A stretch of DNA of 64,000 nucleotides from Bin18 sp965200355 (GTDB lineage Bacteria; Desulfobacterota; Binatia; Bin18). A program made the translations under genes and the position numbers. Below are positions 28,101 to 36,995 of the stretch, piece by piece. The notes under the pieces are model-generated. The model did no database searches. It was not told the origin of the DNA and saw only the letters and a list, made by a program, of their open reading frames with translations. The DNA lies in contig OZ241351.1 of NCBI GenBank assembly GCA_965200355.1, forward strand, positions 806,001-870,000. Reading direction: 5' to 3'. Position 1 is the first letter of the stretch, and each line of letters opens with the position of its first letter.

Positions 28101-28143
28101 GCTCGGGCCTCGTCTGACCGGCTCATGCTCGCACCTCGTCTGA
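28092..28143. repeat. 26-bp direct repeat, two copies
   Basis: 28092-28117 and 28118-28143 are adjacent copies (CCGGCTCATGCTCG...CCTCGTCTGA) with 2 mismatches, covering the start codon of the secreted-protein gene and duplicating it out of frame at 28126. Confidence 0.7.
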
Positions 28144-28175
28144 GGGCTGAGGGCTGAGGGCTGAGGGCTGAGGGC
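28141..28175. repeat. Tandem heptamer (TGAGGGC)x5
   Basis: Five perfect copies of TGAGGGC upstream of the secreted-protein gene, in the 321-bp gene-free stretch 28101-28421. That stretch otherwise holds the dispersed repeats at 28227 and 28348 and the tetR promoter. Copy number of such a short repeat could vary. Confidence 0.75.
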
Positions 28176-28226
28176 TGAAGTCCATCGTAGTCTCTCCTTT
28201 ATGCTGTCAAGGGGGGACTCCTTTGT

Positions 28227-28247
28227 GGGCAGGATGCCCGCGCTCCC
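28227..28247 (+). repeat. Short dispersed repeat, copy 2
   Basis: Matches copy 1 (25308-25328) at 20 of 21 positions. Confidence 0.7.
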
Positions 28248-28347
28248 GGTAAGGAAGAACCCCCTTATGCCCCCTTCACAGGGGGGAAGTAGGCGTAGGG
28301 TGCCTAGGTAAAGGAAAACGGCGTGGGAGGCAAGGGCGGGAGCACCT

Positions 28348-28368
28348 GGGAGCGCGGGCGTCCCGCCC
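28348..28368 (-). repeat. Short dispersed repeat, copy 3 (inverted)
   Basis: Reverse complement matches the 21-bp unit with 2 differences from copy 2. Copies 2 and 3 lie 100 nt apart in opposite orientation. Confidence 0.6.
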
Positions 28369-28389
28369 GCTCCTCGATACGGCCTTGAT

Positions 28390-28409
28390 TTAACTGTCCG
28401 TTCGGTTAA
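28390..28409. promoter_or_regulatory. Candidate TetR operator
   Basis: TTAAC and GTTAA arms around TGTCCGTTCG, ending 12 nt before the tetR ATG. Short AT arms around a CCGttCGG core are typical of TetR-family autoregulatory sites. Binding by the adjacent regulator is inference. Confidence 0.4.
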
Positions 28410-28421
28410 TTATGGGGCGGT

Positions 28422-29126
28422 ATGGCCCGTCCCATCAAAACACCCTCATCGCCGGACTACCGCGCCAAGATTGGAGCGGTCGCCGAAGCGCTGTTTGCCG
28501 AGCGTGGCTTTGACGGCACCTCAACGCGGGAGATTGCCGAGCAGGCCGGTACGACCAAGGCGCTCATCTATCACTACTACGAGAATAAAGAGGCCCTGTA
28601 CCAAACCCTGCTTGAGGACGCGGTGAGTGGCGTGGTCACGCAGATTGAGGCCATTGCCGCGGACGGCACCGAGCCCGAGGCGCAGATTCGGGCCGTGGTA
28701 CAGGTCTTCATTGACGCCTATCATGACGCGCCGCACCAATTTCAGATGGTACAGCGCACCATTGACGACCATCATGCGATTGCCGCTGTGCTGGCCGAAC
28801 GTTGGTTCTCACGGGCGCACCGGGCTGTGCAGGATATTGTGACGCGCGGGGTCCAGCAGGGCGCGCTGAAGCCGCTCCCGGTTCAGATGGTGCCGCTGGC
28901 TATTATCGGCCTTGTCATTCACACCCTGCGGGGACAGAAACTCGTGGGCCATATGGACCCGAAGCTGTCCGGCGAGCAAGTCCTGACCGCCTTGCCGGAC
29001 TTGGTACTGGCCTTGCTCACCACCGAATCCGGCCGGACACAGACCACACCAGGCGGTGTCCGTGTGTCTCGGAAACAGACCCCGAGTCGGCTGACGAGCG
29101 GAGCCCATAGCCCACCGGCACGCTAG
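28422..29126 (+). CDS. TetR family transcriptional regulator
   Basis: 234 residues. The N-terminal HTH is clear: KIGAVAEALFAERGFDGTSTREIAEQAGTTKALIYHYYENKEALYQTLL. The ligand domain follows, including a segment VFIDAYHDAPHQFQMVQRTIDDH. A low-complexity basic tail of about 30 residues ends the protein. It starts just after a candidate operator and ends 12 nt before the MMPL transporter gene, so it probably controls its own operon in response to a hydrophobic ligand. Confidence 0.9.
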   Translation: MARPIKTPSSPDYRAKIGAVAEALFAERGFDGTSTREIAEQAGTTKALIYHYYENKEALYQTLLEDAVSGVVTQIEAIAADGTEPEAQIRAVVQVFIDAYHDAPHQFQMVQRTIDDHHAIAAVLAERWFSRAHRAVQDIVTRGVQQGALKPLPVQMVPLAIIGLVIHTLRGQKLVGHMDPKLSGEQVLTALPDLVLALLTTESGRTQTTPGGVRVSRKQTPSRLTSGAHSPPAR

Positions 29127-29137
29127 AGGAATACTGC

Positions 29138-31675
29138 ATGGAGTCTATTTTTCGCGCCATCATCCGTTTTCGTTTTCTGGTTATTGCCGCCGTCCTCGTT
29201 GTGACGGTGGCCGCGGCCATGCAGCTTCAATACCTGCGCTTCGAGAGTGATGCCGAATCCATGATCCCGCCCAATGACCCGGTTCTGCAATACAACGATG
29301 TAGTGGAAGAGCGCTTTGGGATGCTGGACCTTATTATTGTCGGCGTCCTGAACGACAACCCGCAGGAAAACGGGGTCTTCAATCCGCGCACCCTGGGCAT
29401 TGTCAAAGAGTTCTCCGAGAGAATTGCCCTCCTGCCGGGCATCAAAGCCGTCCGGGATGAGGACGTGACCAGTGTGGCCACTATGGATAATATCACCGGC
29501 ACCAGCGACGGCATGGCGGTCGAGCCGTTCATGGAAGAGCCGCCACACTCGGCCGCAGCCCTGGCCGCGCTGCGGGAGGCCCTGTTTGACAACGCCATGT
29601 TTGTGGACTGGGTTGTGTCGCGTGACGGCGCCGGCCTGCTCATTATGGCCCGGATGGAGTCGTCTGAGGGGACGCTGGAGGGCGTTGCCCGGCGGGCGGC
29701 AATCTACCGCGCGATTCGGGACATGATCGGCGAAAAAACGGCGGCCGGCGTGCCCGAGCAGTTCCATATCGCCGGCCGGGGCGCTATGGAAGTGACCTTC
29801 TCAGAAGACGCGCGCAGCGACATGGAACGCTTCATGCCCCTGGTCCTGTGTATCGTCCTCAGCACCCTGTATCTGACCTATCGCAGTCTGCGCGGCGTCC
29901 TCCTGCCGTTTGCCGTGGTGATTATCTCGGTTCTCTGGAGCATGGGTCTCATGGCCTGGCTCGGGGTGCCCATGTATTTTATCTCCACAATGATGCCGGT
30001 CACACTGATGGCGATTGGCGTGGCCTACGGCATTCATATTCTCAGCCGCTACTACGACGAAATCCTCAGTCAAGCCGAACCGGACGCCGAGGCGGCCGTC
30101 GTGGCAGCCATGCGAGAAATGTGGAAGCCGGTGATGTTCACGGCCCTGACGACCGCGGCCGGCTTCCTGTCCTTCCTGACCGCGGCTATGGTGCCCATCC
30201 GCTACTTCGGGGTGTTTACCGCGGTGGGGGTGCTGGCGGCGATGGTGGTCTCGCTGACGTTTTTCCCGGCCGTCCTGAGTCTGCTGTCGCCGGTCGCCAG
30301 TCGGAGCTTGCGCAACCAGATGAACCGGAGTCGAGACTTGGCCGCCACCGGTTGGGCCGCGCGGGGGCTGGCCAGCCTGGGCCGGGGCGTTGCCCGGCGG
30401 CCCCTGCTGGTGTGGAGCGTTGCGGTCGGCACGATGATTATCTGTCTGGTCGGCTTGCAGCGGGTGTATATTGACTCGTCGTGGATTGATGTCTTCCACA
30501 AGGAGAGCCCGGTGCGCATTGGCGACGAGGTGCTGCGGGAGAAATTTCAGGGCACGCTGCCCATCTATGTCGCCATTGAGGGGCATGAGCCCGACCTGAT
30601 TAAGGACCCCGACCTGCTTGACAAGCTCGACCGTTTGCAAGCCGCGGTCGAACAAGACCCGATTGTGGGCGGCTCGCTGTCCATTGCCGAATTTATTAAA
30701 CGCATGAATCGCGTCATGAACGAGGACCGTGAGGAGATGGAGGTCATTCCCGACTCGCGTGACCTGATCGCCCAATACCTGCTGCTGTACTCGTTTTCCG
30801 GGGACCCGGACGATTTTGATGAGGTGGTCGATTATGACTATCAGCACGCCAATGTCTCGTTCTTTCTGCGCTCGGACCGCAGCGCGGACATTGAGCGCGT
30901 GATTGACCGGATTCAGCACTTTGTGGTCCAGGAATTCGGAACCAAAGAGAATAGTGCTCAGGCCGGTGCCCACGACCCGCTGACGGTCCGGTTCGGGCGC
31001 TGGCTGGCCGGTATCACGCCCACGCTCATAGGCTGGGAGACCCAGAGCGGGTTCTGGATCGGCTTTGCCGGGCAGGGCTATATGAGCAACCGCTTCAGTG
31101 AGCTGGTCGTATCCGGTCAGTTGACCAGCCTGGTCACCTCGCTGCTGGCCGTGTTTCTGCTCGCCACGTGTATGTTCCGCTCCGTGGTGGCCGGGCTGAT
31201 CAACATTCTCCCCATCGGCACGGTGATGGTGTTCAGCTTCGGCCTCATGGGCTTGCTGGGCATCCCCCTCGAAGTCGGCAAATCCATGACCGCCTCCATG
31301 GTCATTGGCATCGGCATCGATTACACCATCCACTTTCTCAATAAATATCAACTCAAAACCCGAAGCGGCCTTGTCAGCCCAGAGGCGATTACCGTGGCGA
31401 CGATGGCCACCTCGGGCAAGGCGATTTTCTTTAATGCGGCTGTGGTGATTGGGGGCTTTCTGGTCTTTCTGACTTCCAACTTCAAGCCGAATTTCTATCT
31501 CGGGGCGATGATGGCGCTGAACATGGGGGCCTGCCTGCTGGCCTCAATGACGCTGCTGCCAGCCGTCCTCAATACGTTCAAGCCGCGTTTTGTGTATGGG
31601 AACGTGCCGGCGTCCGTTGCAACGCCGAGAACGGACCACACGATTTCAACCCTGCCAGAGAAGGAGACGGTATGA
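29138..31675 (+). CDS. RND superfamily exporter, MMPL type
   Basis: 845 residues in two similar halves. Each has one N-terminal transmembrane helix (FRFLVIAAVLVVTVAAAMQL; LLVWSVAVGTMIICLVGLQ), a periplasmic loop of about 180 residues, and a five-helix bundle. Characteristic segments are MPVTLMAIGVAYGIHILSRY in the first half and TASMVIGIGIDYTIHFLNKY in the second. This hydrophobe/HpnN-like MMPL type exports lipids or hydrophobic molecules using proton flow. It is in an operon with tetR upstream and a LolA-like gene whose start overlaps the stop (ATGA). Confidence 0.92.
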   Translation: MESIFRAIIRFRFLVIAAVLVVTVAAAMQLQYLRFESDAESMIPPNDPVLQYNDVVEERFGMLDLIIVGVLNDNPQENGVFNPRTLGIVKEFSERIALLPGIKAVRDEDVTSVATMDNITGTSDGMAVEPFMEEPPHSAAALAALREALFDNAMFVDWVVSRDGAGLLIMARMESSEGTLEGVARRAAIYRAIRDMIGEKTAAGVPEQFHIAGRGAMEVTFSEDARSDMERFMPLVLCIVLSTLYLTYRSLRGVLLPFAVVIISVLWSMGLMAWLGVPMYFISTMMPVTLMAIGVAYGIHILSRYYDEILSQAEPDAEAAVVAAMREMWKPVMFTALTTAAGFLSFLTAAMVPIRYFGVFTAVGVLAAMVVSLTFFPAVLSLLSPVASRSLRNQMNRSRDLAATGWAARGLASLGRGVARRPLLVWSVAVGTMIICLVGLQRVYIDSSWIDVFHKESPVRIGDEVLREKFQGTLPIYVAIEGHEPDLIKDPDLLDKLDRLQAAVEQDPIVGGSLSIAEFIKRMNRVMNEDREEMEVIPDSRDLIAQYLLLYSFSGDPDDFDEVVDYDYQHANVSFFLRSDRSADIERVIDRIQHFVVQEFGTKENSAQAGAHDPLTVRFGRWLAGITPTLIGWETQSGFWIGFAGQGYMSNRFSELVVSGQLTSLVTSLLAVFLLATCMFRSVVAGLINILPIGTVMVFSFGLMGLLGIPLEVGKSMTASMVIGIGIDYTIHFLNKYQLKTRSGLVSPEAITVATMATSGKAIFFNAAVVIGGFLVFLTSNFKPNFYLGAMMALNMGACLLASMTLLPAVLNTFKPRFVYGNVPASVATPRTDHTISTLPEKETV

Positions 31676-32478
31676 AGACTATCGGGTTATGGATCGGATT
31701 GGGATTATGGGGACTGAGTGCCGGACCGCTCGCCGCCGCACAGGAAGTCCCTGGAGAACCCAGCGGACGGGAGATTGCCGTTATGGTTGACGAGCGGGAG
31801 GACGGCGACGACCAGATTTCCGAGGCGCTGTGGACGCTGACCAATAGCCGGGGTAAGACGCGCAAGCGCCATACCCTGCGCTACTGGAAAGACTATGAGG
31901 GCCAGGAGGGGCTGTCGAGCAAGTCTTTCATTTATTTCGAGTCCCCGCCGGATGTCAAAGACACCACTTTTCTCAACTGGTCGCAGGAAGACGCCGAGGC
32001 CGACGACGACCAGTGGATCTATCTGCCCGCCCTGCGCAAGGTGCGCCGGATTGCCTCCGGCGATAAGGAAAACTCCTTTATGGGCAGCGATATGATCTAC
32101 GATGATATGGCAGACCGGGAGGTTGAAGAGGATACGCACAAACTGCTGCGCGTCGAGCAGGACAATGGCACCAAGCTATACGTTCTGGAGTCCACGCCGG
32201 TACAGGAGAATTACATCTACAGCAAAAAGCTGCGCTGGATAAACGCCGAGAACCTGACCGAGCCTAGAGTTGAATTCTACGACCGAAAAGGCCGGCTGCT
32301 CAAAGTCTGGACAACCGAGTGGGAGCAGATTGACGGCATCTGGAACTGGAAGCGGGCCGTGGTCGAAAATCAACTCACCGGCCATAAGACCGAGCTGGAT
32401 ATCAGCAATGTCCGCTTCAATCAGGGTCTCAAGGAATCAATTTTTACCGAACGGTCGTTGCGCAAGGGCGCACCCTAG
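31672..32478 (+). CDS. Outer membrane lipoprotein-sorting protein (LolA-like)
   Basis: 268 residues with a signal peptide (GLWIGLGLWGLSAGPLAAA). The mature part is a LolA-like half-barrel: RKRHTLRYWKDYEGQEGLSSKSFIYF, FLNWSQEDAEADDDQWIYLPALRKVRRIAS, GSDMIYDDMADREVEEDTHKLL and the C-terminal strands VEFYDRKGRLLKVWTTEWEQIDG. This family accompanies MMPL exporters and is thought to carry lipidic cargo across the periplasm. Its start overlaps the MMPL stop. Confidence 0.88.
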   Translation: MKTIGLWIGLGLWGLSAGPLAAAQEVPGEPSGREIAVMVDEREDGDDQISEALWTLTNSRGKTRKRHTLRYWKDYEGQEGLSSKSFIYFESPPDVKDTTFLNWSQEDAEADDDQWIYLPALRKVRRIASGDKENSFMGSDMIYDDMADREVEEDTHKLLRVEQDNGTKLYVLESTPVQENYIYSKKLRWINAENLTEPRVEFYDRKGRLLKVWTTEWEQIDGIWNWKRAVVENQLTGHKTELDISNVRFNQGLKESIFTERSLRKGAP

Positions 32479-32490
32479 ATTGTTCTCCCG

Positions 32491-34479
32491 ATGAGCAGCA
32501 CGCCCACGAGGTGGAAGACCTGGATTGTCAGCCTGATCGCGCTTGTGTGGATTGGAGTAGACACCTCTTCCGTCCAATCCGCCTCTCCTGCGGTCCTGCG
32601 TCTCCACAAAGTCCATCTGACTGCCGACGGGGGGCAGCGGCAGGTGGTGTTGCAGTTCTCCCAAGCGCCGAGTGCCATCCACGCCTTTCCGCTTTCGACC
32701 CCGACCCGTCTCGTGATCGATGTCGTCGGCCCGGTCCTGCCCCTCCCCTCAGCGGCCTATCCGGCCCAAGACACGCTCCTGCGTCGTGTCCGGGTGGGTG
32801 CCCACCCGCAGCATCTGCGCTTTGTGTTTGACCTCAAAGGCGAAAAAATGCCGGCCTTTCGCGTCGAGCAGCAGGGCAGTCAGGTCCACGCGGTCCTCCA
32901 GATGCCGGACCGACCGGTCCCGGAGGTCCGGGCGCAGATTCTGTTTGAAAGTCCCGAGGTCCACCGCCTCGTCCAGTCGATTCCGCAGCCCTCCACCGCT
33001 CGGCCTGATTCCCCCCAGGCAGAGCAGCCGGCCACCGTCCCGCGGCCTCCGACAACAGAGGCCGCATCCGCAGCGCAAACGGGCACCGAGACCCCGCAAC
33101 CGCAGCCGGAGCGTGCGCCGGCTCTCACGCGCTGGCCGGCGCGTGAGACCCAACCCGGCGTCTTCGAGACCCTGCGCGACCGCTTGGACGTGACCGGTTA
33201 TGTCAAGAACGAGACCGCGGTGCGGCTTCATTCTCCGCATCAGTTTTCAAAATCTCAAAATTGGTTGCAGGCCGAGATTGAGTTTGAGCTGACCGATTGG
33301 GCCGAACTCACCATCCTTGGGCGCTCACTGTTTGACCCGGTGAACCATCTGGAAACCAATATCGAAGATTTTCAGACCTCGCCGGTTGATCGGCTGGAGG
33401 TCGGCGATTCGTTTCAGGCCGAGCTGCGTGAGATCTATCTCGACCTGCTCTACGAGGACTTTGATATCCGCCTGGGTCGTCAACAGATCGTGTGGGGCGA
33501 GTCTATTGGCCTGCGCATCCTGGATGTGATCAACCCGCAGGATTTTCGCGAATTTATTCTGAACGACTTTATTGACGCTCGCATCCCGCTGTGGGGGCTG
33601 CGGGTAGACTACACGTTGAGCGACTGGACGTTTGAAGGTCTGTGGCTGTCCGACTTTGAGGCCAACCGTCCGGCCGACCAGGGCAGCGAATTTCAGTTTC
33701 GGAACCTTGCCCTGCCGGCCTTGCCCGTTCAGCCGCCACCACCGTTGCCCTCGGTCCAGGTGGACGCGGTTCGTCAACCCGCGGATTGGCGGTTGAGCGA
33801 TGCCGAGATAGGATTCCGCGTCACCCGTTTTCTGCGCAATATGGACCTGTCGCTGAACTATTTATACTCCTGGAGCGATTTCCCCGTCCCCTTCCGGCGG
33901 GTGCTGGGTCCGAACACGTTTCGTTTCGAGCCCCGGCATGAGCGCTTTCACCTGCTCGGCGGCAGTTTTAACTACGCCTTTGATGTGTTTGTCATTCGGG
34001 GTGAGGGCGGCTTGCGGTTAGGTGAACATTTTGTGTCTGGCGACCCACACGACCGCGACGGCGTGCGGCAGCGCGAGTTCTTGTCTTATGTCTTAGGATT
34101 GGACTGGACAGTGAGCGATAATCTCATGGCGAATGTGCAGTTCTTCCAAAATGTGATCTTCAATGCACCCGGTTCGCTTGTTGGCGAGTCTGTTGAGAAT
34201 GCGGTGTCGCTCTTCCTGCTGTCTGACTTCATCAACGAAACCCTCCACCCTCAATTGCTGGTGCTGTACGGCATCAACTTTGGCGACCTGCTCATCCGTC
34301 CCCAGGTCCGGTACGATTTCTCGGACTACCTGTCCGCCACCATCGGGGCCGATTTCTTTACCGGCTCACGCGCTGGGCTATTCGGCCAATTTGCCGCTCC
34401 CGTACACAACCACGACCGGTATTGGACGGGGCGCAACAGCCGCTTCTTCCTTGAGGTGAAGCGCTCGTTTGCGCTGTGA
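32491..34479 (+). CDS. AMIN-domain plus outer-membrane beta-barrel protein (DUF1302-like)
   Basis: 662 residues. A signal segment (TWIVSLIALVWIGVDTSSVQSA) is followed by an AMIN-like domain at about 35-155 (VVLQFSQAPSAIHAFPLSTPTRLVIDVVGPVLPL). A Pro/Thr/Gln-rich linker runs at about 165-215. Then comes a barrel region of alternating strands (GYVKNETAVRLH, LGRQQIVWGESIGLRILDVINPQDFREF, ending FFLEVKRSFAL with a C-terminal Leu after a Phe). The barrel half resembles DUF1302 proteins that often partner MMPL/LolA-like pairs. An AMIN domain on such a barrel, which could anchor it to peptidoglycan or to a secretin-like partner, is unusual. Confidence 0.8.
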   Translation: MSSTPTRWKTWIVSLIALVWIGVDTSSVQSASPAVLRLHKVHLTADGGQRQVVLQFSQAPSAIHAFPLSTPTRLVIDVVGPVLPLPSAAYPAQDTLLRRVRVGAHPQHLRFVFDLKGEKMPAFRVEQQGSQVHAVLQMPDRPVPEVRAQILFESPEVHRLVQSIPQPSTARPDSPQAEQPATVPRPPTTEAASAAQTGTETPQPQPERAPALTRWPARETQPGVFETLRDRLDVTGYVKNETAVRLHSPHQFSKSQNWLQAEIEFELTDWAELTILGRSLFDPVNHLETNIEDFQTSPVDRLEVGDSFQAELREIYLDLLYEDFDIRLGRQQIVWGESIGLRILDVINPQDFREFILNDFIDARIPLWGLRVDYTLSDWTFEGLWLSDFEANRPADQGSEFQFRNLALPALPVQPPPPLPSVQVDAVRQPADWRLSDAEIGFRVTRFLRNMDLSLNYLYSWSDFPVPFRRVLGPNTFRFEPRHERFHLLGGSFNYAFDVFVIRGEGGLRLGEHFVSGDPHDRDGVRQREFLSYVLGLDWTVSDNLMANVQFFQNVIFNAPGSLVGESVENAVSLFLLSDFINETLHPQLLVLYGINFGDLLIRPQVRYDFSDYLSATIGADFFTGSRAGLFGQFAAPVHNHDRYWTGRNSRFFLEVKRSFAL

Positions 34480-34500
34480 GCGGGCCCCCTGCCCCCATTT

Positions 34501-34542
34501 GTCCTGAGCGTCCTTCGACTTCGCTAACGCTACGCTCAGGAC
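34501..34542. repeat. Palindromic intergenic element between convergent genes
   Basis: Perfect 11-bp arms GTCCTGAGCGT (34501-34511) and ACGCTCAGGAC (34532-34542) around 20 nt. The GTCCTGAGC core recurs at 25363. It lies between the stops of the barrel gene and the convergent SDR gene and can act as a bidirectional terminator. Confidence 0.65.
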
Positions 34543-34630
34543 GAATGGCTAGGGAAGGGCAACCACAGGGGGTGGCCTCATGCGCCTTGAGGACTTTGCG
34601 CTGTAAGCGGCCCGGCCTGCTCCCGGACCC

Positions 34631-35392
34631 TCACTGCGCCATATAACCGCCGTCCACCGGCATGGGATGCCCGGTGACAAAAGACGCGGCCTCCGAGCAC
34701 AGCCAGACAACCGCCTCCGCAATTTCCTGGGGCTGGCCCAAACGACCCCCCGGCTGGGCCGCGGCCATTTTCTCCACCACCCGAGGCCGCCGCTGCCCGA
34801 CGCTCTGAAGCATGGGGGTGTCAATCGGACCGGGGCAGACGGCGTTGACGCGAATCCCCGCCTTGGCATACTCCAGGGCGGCCGTTTTGGTCAGGCCCAC
34901 CACCCCGTGTTTACTGGCCACATAGGCACCAGCGCGCGGGACGCCGATCAACCCGGCGTCGGACGCCGTATTGACAATGGCCCCTTGGCCCTGGCTCAGC
35001 ATCCGTGGAATCTCGGCTTTCATGCACAGCCAGACCCCCGTCAGGTTAATGGCAATGATGCGGTCCCAGTTCTCCTGTGTACAGTCAATCGTGCTCTGCG
35101 CCTTGCCTGCTATGCCCGCATTATTATGCGCACAGTCCAAGCGGCCGTAGGTCTCGACCGTCGTATTGATTAAAGCTTCCACGTCCGCCGCCTGCGAGAT
35201 ATCGGCTTGCACAAACACGGCCTCGCCGCCCGCGCTCTGAATCAGGCCGACCGTTTCTTCGCCACCTTCGACCACGACGTCAGACACGACCACCTTGGCG
35301 CCTTCACGCGCAAAGGCCAGGGCCGACTGCCGGCCTATGCCCGACCCGCTGCCCGTGACTAAGGCGACCTTCCCTTCAACCAGTCCTGCCAT
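34631..35392 (-). CDS. SDR family oxidoreductase
   Basis: 253 residues from ATG 35392 (AAGGAG upstream; an in-frame upstream extension has no such site). Cofactor motif VALVTGSGSGIGRQSALAFAREGA, NNAG, catalytic Ser and YxxxK in GAYVASKHGVVGLT, and the CPGPIDTPM loop. Asp at the end of beta2 (VVVSDVV) favours NAD(H). Substrate unknown. Confidence 0.88.
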   Translation of the reverse strand: MAGLVEGKVALVTGSGSGIGRQSALAFAREGAKVVVSDVVVEGGEETVGLIQSAGGEAVFVQADISQAADVEALINTTVETYGRLDCAHNNAGIAGKAQSTIDCTQENWDRIIAINLTGVWLCMKAEIPRMLSQGQGAIVNTASDAGLIGVPRAGAYVASKHGVVGLTKTAALEYAKAGIRVNAVCPGPIDTPMLQSVGQRRPRVVEKMAAAQPGGRLGQPQEIAEAVVWLCSEAASFVTGHPMPVDGGYMAQ

Positions 35393-35488
35393 AGATGTTG
35401 CTCCTTTTGCGGGAACCCTATCAACAAAACGGCGCAACGGTAAAGGTAGGTCAGGTGGAGACGCGGCAGACGCCGGGCTGAGGTTGTA

Positions 35489-36679
35489 TCACGAGAGTAA
35501 GGAGCTGGTTTTTGCCTTTGGGAAGCTCTTGACTCGCTCAAAGAAGTCCGTCTCGGTTATCTCGGTCGGCCACTCAAGGCGGGGGGCTATCCACAGCGTT
35601 TTCTTGTCATCCTGTCGGCCTGATATTGCCCCGAGATGGAGAAGCTGAGCAAGGTCGCGCGTCAGGGCTCTGTGCGGGTTTTGCAGCGGGCGGTAGTGAT
35701 GCAGCACGGTCTGGACAAGCTGGTCAAACGTGACCGAATCTTCCCGCAACAGCAGCTTCAGGATTTCGATCTGTCGCTCGGCAATAACCCGCTTCTTCTT
35801 GCTCTCCAAGCGGGTGAAGAGGTCATACATCACGTCCCGAAAAAGGGCTTTCGACACATTCCTGTGAATTTCGTCCGAGAGCCGGCGGCACTGAACCGCT
35901 ATGCCTTTTAAGCCGAAAATGAGGAATGGCGTGAGGTCGTGATTCTGCTGCCGCACTTCCGCCAGCGCCGCAATATACGCAGATTTTTCGTCATAATAGT
36001 AATTCGACATGGCAATAAACAAAGCATCCCGAAGCCCAGCCCGTTGCAGCATCAGGGCCTCCACGGCACGGGCGGTTCGTCCGTTACCGCCCAGAAATGG
36101 GTGCATGGCCGCAAAATGGTAATGGAGTGCCAAGGCTTGCACCAGCAGGTCGTGCGCCCGATACGGCCCCTGAACTGCCGTCATAAGCTGGGCGAACGTG
36201 CGCGCGCATTCAGCTCCCCCTTCGACCCCTCTATGGCGGGGCATTCCAAATATGACGTTCTGGTCTCTCTGGCGCAGTTCCCCTGGTTGACAATGATCGT
36301 CATCGGCTCCCGTTACAACCATCCTGTGGACGTGCTTGATCAGAGCAGCGTTCATCGGCTGGTCATCGGGCAGCCGGGCGATCCATTTATACGTTTTCAC
36401 GGCTGCGTGGGCTTGTCGCTGAGAGCGAGTCAAGAGTTCAGCCGGCGTTTCTTGTAAGGCGACTTCCAACTCGCGCTCTGTAAAATCGGCGCCTTCTATG
36501 CGAGAGGTTCCCGCAACTTCTCGCTTGAGTTGGAGGGCCTGGAGTTCCTCAACCCAGCTTCGTTGATAGGGGACTGTGGTCAGAGATAAAACGCTGGCCT
36601 TTGCTTCGGTCAGCACTGAGAGGAGAGCGCGGAGGTCGTAGCCAATCCAGGAGGCGGGGGCTCTGTATGGTATCACCAT
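35489..36679 (-). CDS. Fic family AMP-transferase with inhibitory helix and C-terminal wHTH
   Basis: 396 residues. The Fic core HPFLGGNGRTAR (193-204) is complete, so AMPylation activity is expected. An intact N-terminal inhibitory motif TSRIEG (58-63) marks a class II, self-restrained Fic. A Fic_N-like segment precedes it and a winged-helix region follows (about 295-360: RQIEILKLLLREDSVTFDQLVQTVLHHY). No antitoxin gene is needed for this class. The gene and its 5' flank are more AT-rich than neighbours, suggesting recent acquisition. Confidence 0.88.
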   Translation of the reverse strand: MVIPYRAPASWIGYDLRALLSVLTEAKASVLSLTTVPYQRSWVEELQALQLKREVAGTSRIEGADFTERELEVALQETPAELLTRSQRQAHAAVKTYKWIARLPDDQPMNAALIKHVHRMVVTGADDDHCQPGELRQRDQNVIFGMPRHRGVEGGAECARTFAQLMTAVQGPYRAHDLLVQALALHYHFAAMHPFLGGNGRTARAVEALMLQRAGLRDALFIAMSNYYYDEKSAYIAALAEVRQQNHDLTPFLIFGLKGIAVQCRRLSDEIHRNVSKALFRDVMYDLFTRLESKKKRVIAERQIEILKLLLREDSVTFDQLVQTVLHHYRPLQNPHRALTRDLAQLLHLGAISGRQDDKKTLWIAPRLEWPTEITETDFFERVKSFPKAKTSSLLS

Positions 36680-36830
36680 TTATTTCTCTGCTATTTCTTC
36701 TGAATTTTTAGGAAGTATTTAAAAATACAGGAATTTTATAATGCAGAGTGTAAATGATTTCCAGAGATTTTCAGCGTTGTTTCCTGATTTTCCGTGTGGA
36801 TGCTGGCGAGTGTGAGTGGAAGGGCTGAAG

Positions 36831-36922
36831 GGTCAGCGCCCTGAGCGCTGGGTCGCTACGGCCCCCCTGATAAGGGGGGTATGGGGGGTTGAGGTCAGCG
36901 CCCTGAGCACTGGGTCGTTGCG
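36831..36922. repeat. 30-bp direct repeats around a hairpin
   Basis: GGTCAGCGCCCTGAGCGCTG... at 36831-36860 recurs at 36893-36922 with 3 mismatches. Between them lies a perfect stem CCCCCCT-GATA-AGGGGGG (36862-36879). They sit in the 316-bp gene-free stretch 36680-36995 between fic and the CoA-transferase gene. The rest of that stretch is AT-rich next to fic and contains nothing else I recognise. Confidence 0.65.
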
Positions 36923-36995
36923 CCCAGGGACGTGTTTTCCTTTCAGCGTCAGACAACAGGCGACAGTTTCGATAGGGGGCTGGCGCGACTGGGAC

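Noticed and set aside
28141..28175. Tandem heptamers as a CRISPR array
   Set aside because: Units are contiguous, 7 bp long, with no spacers; no cas genes are present.
29801..31351. 516-codon minus-strand open frame opposite the MMPL exporter
   Set aside because: His/Gln/Arg-rich, low-complexity translation typical of antisense frames; the plus-strand MMPL gene is unambiguous.
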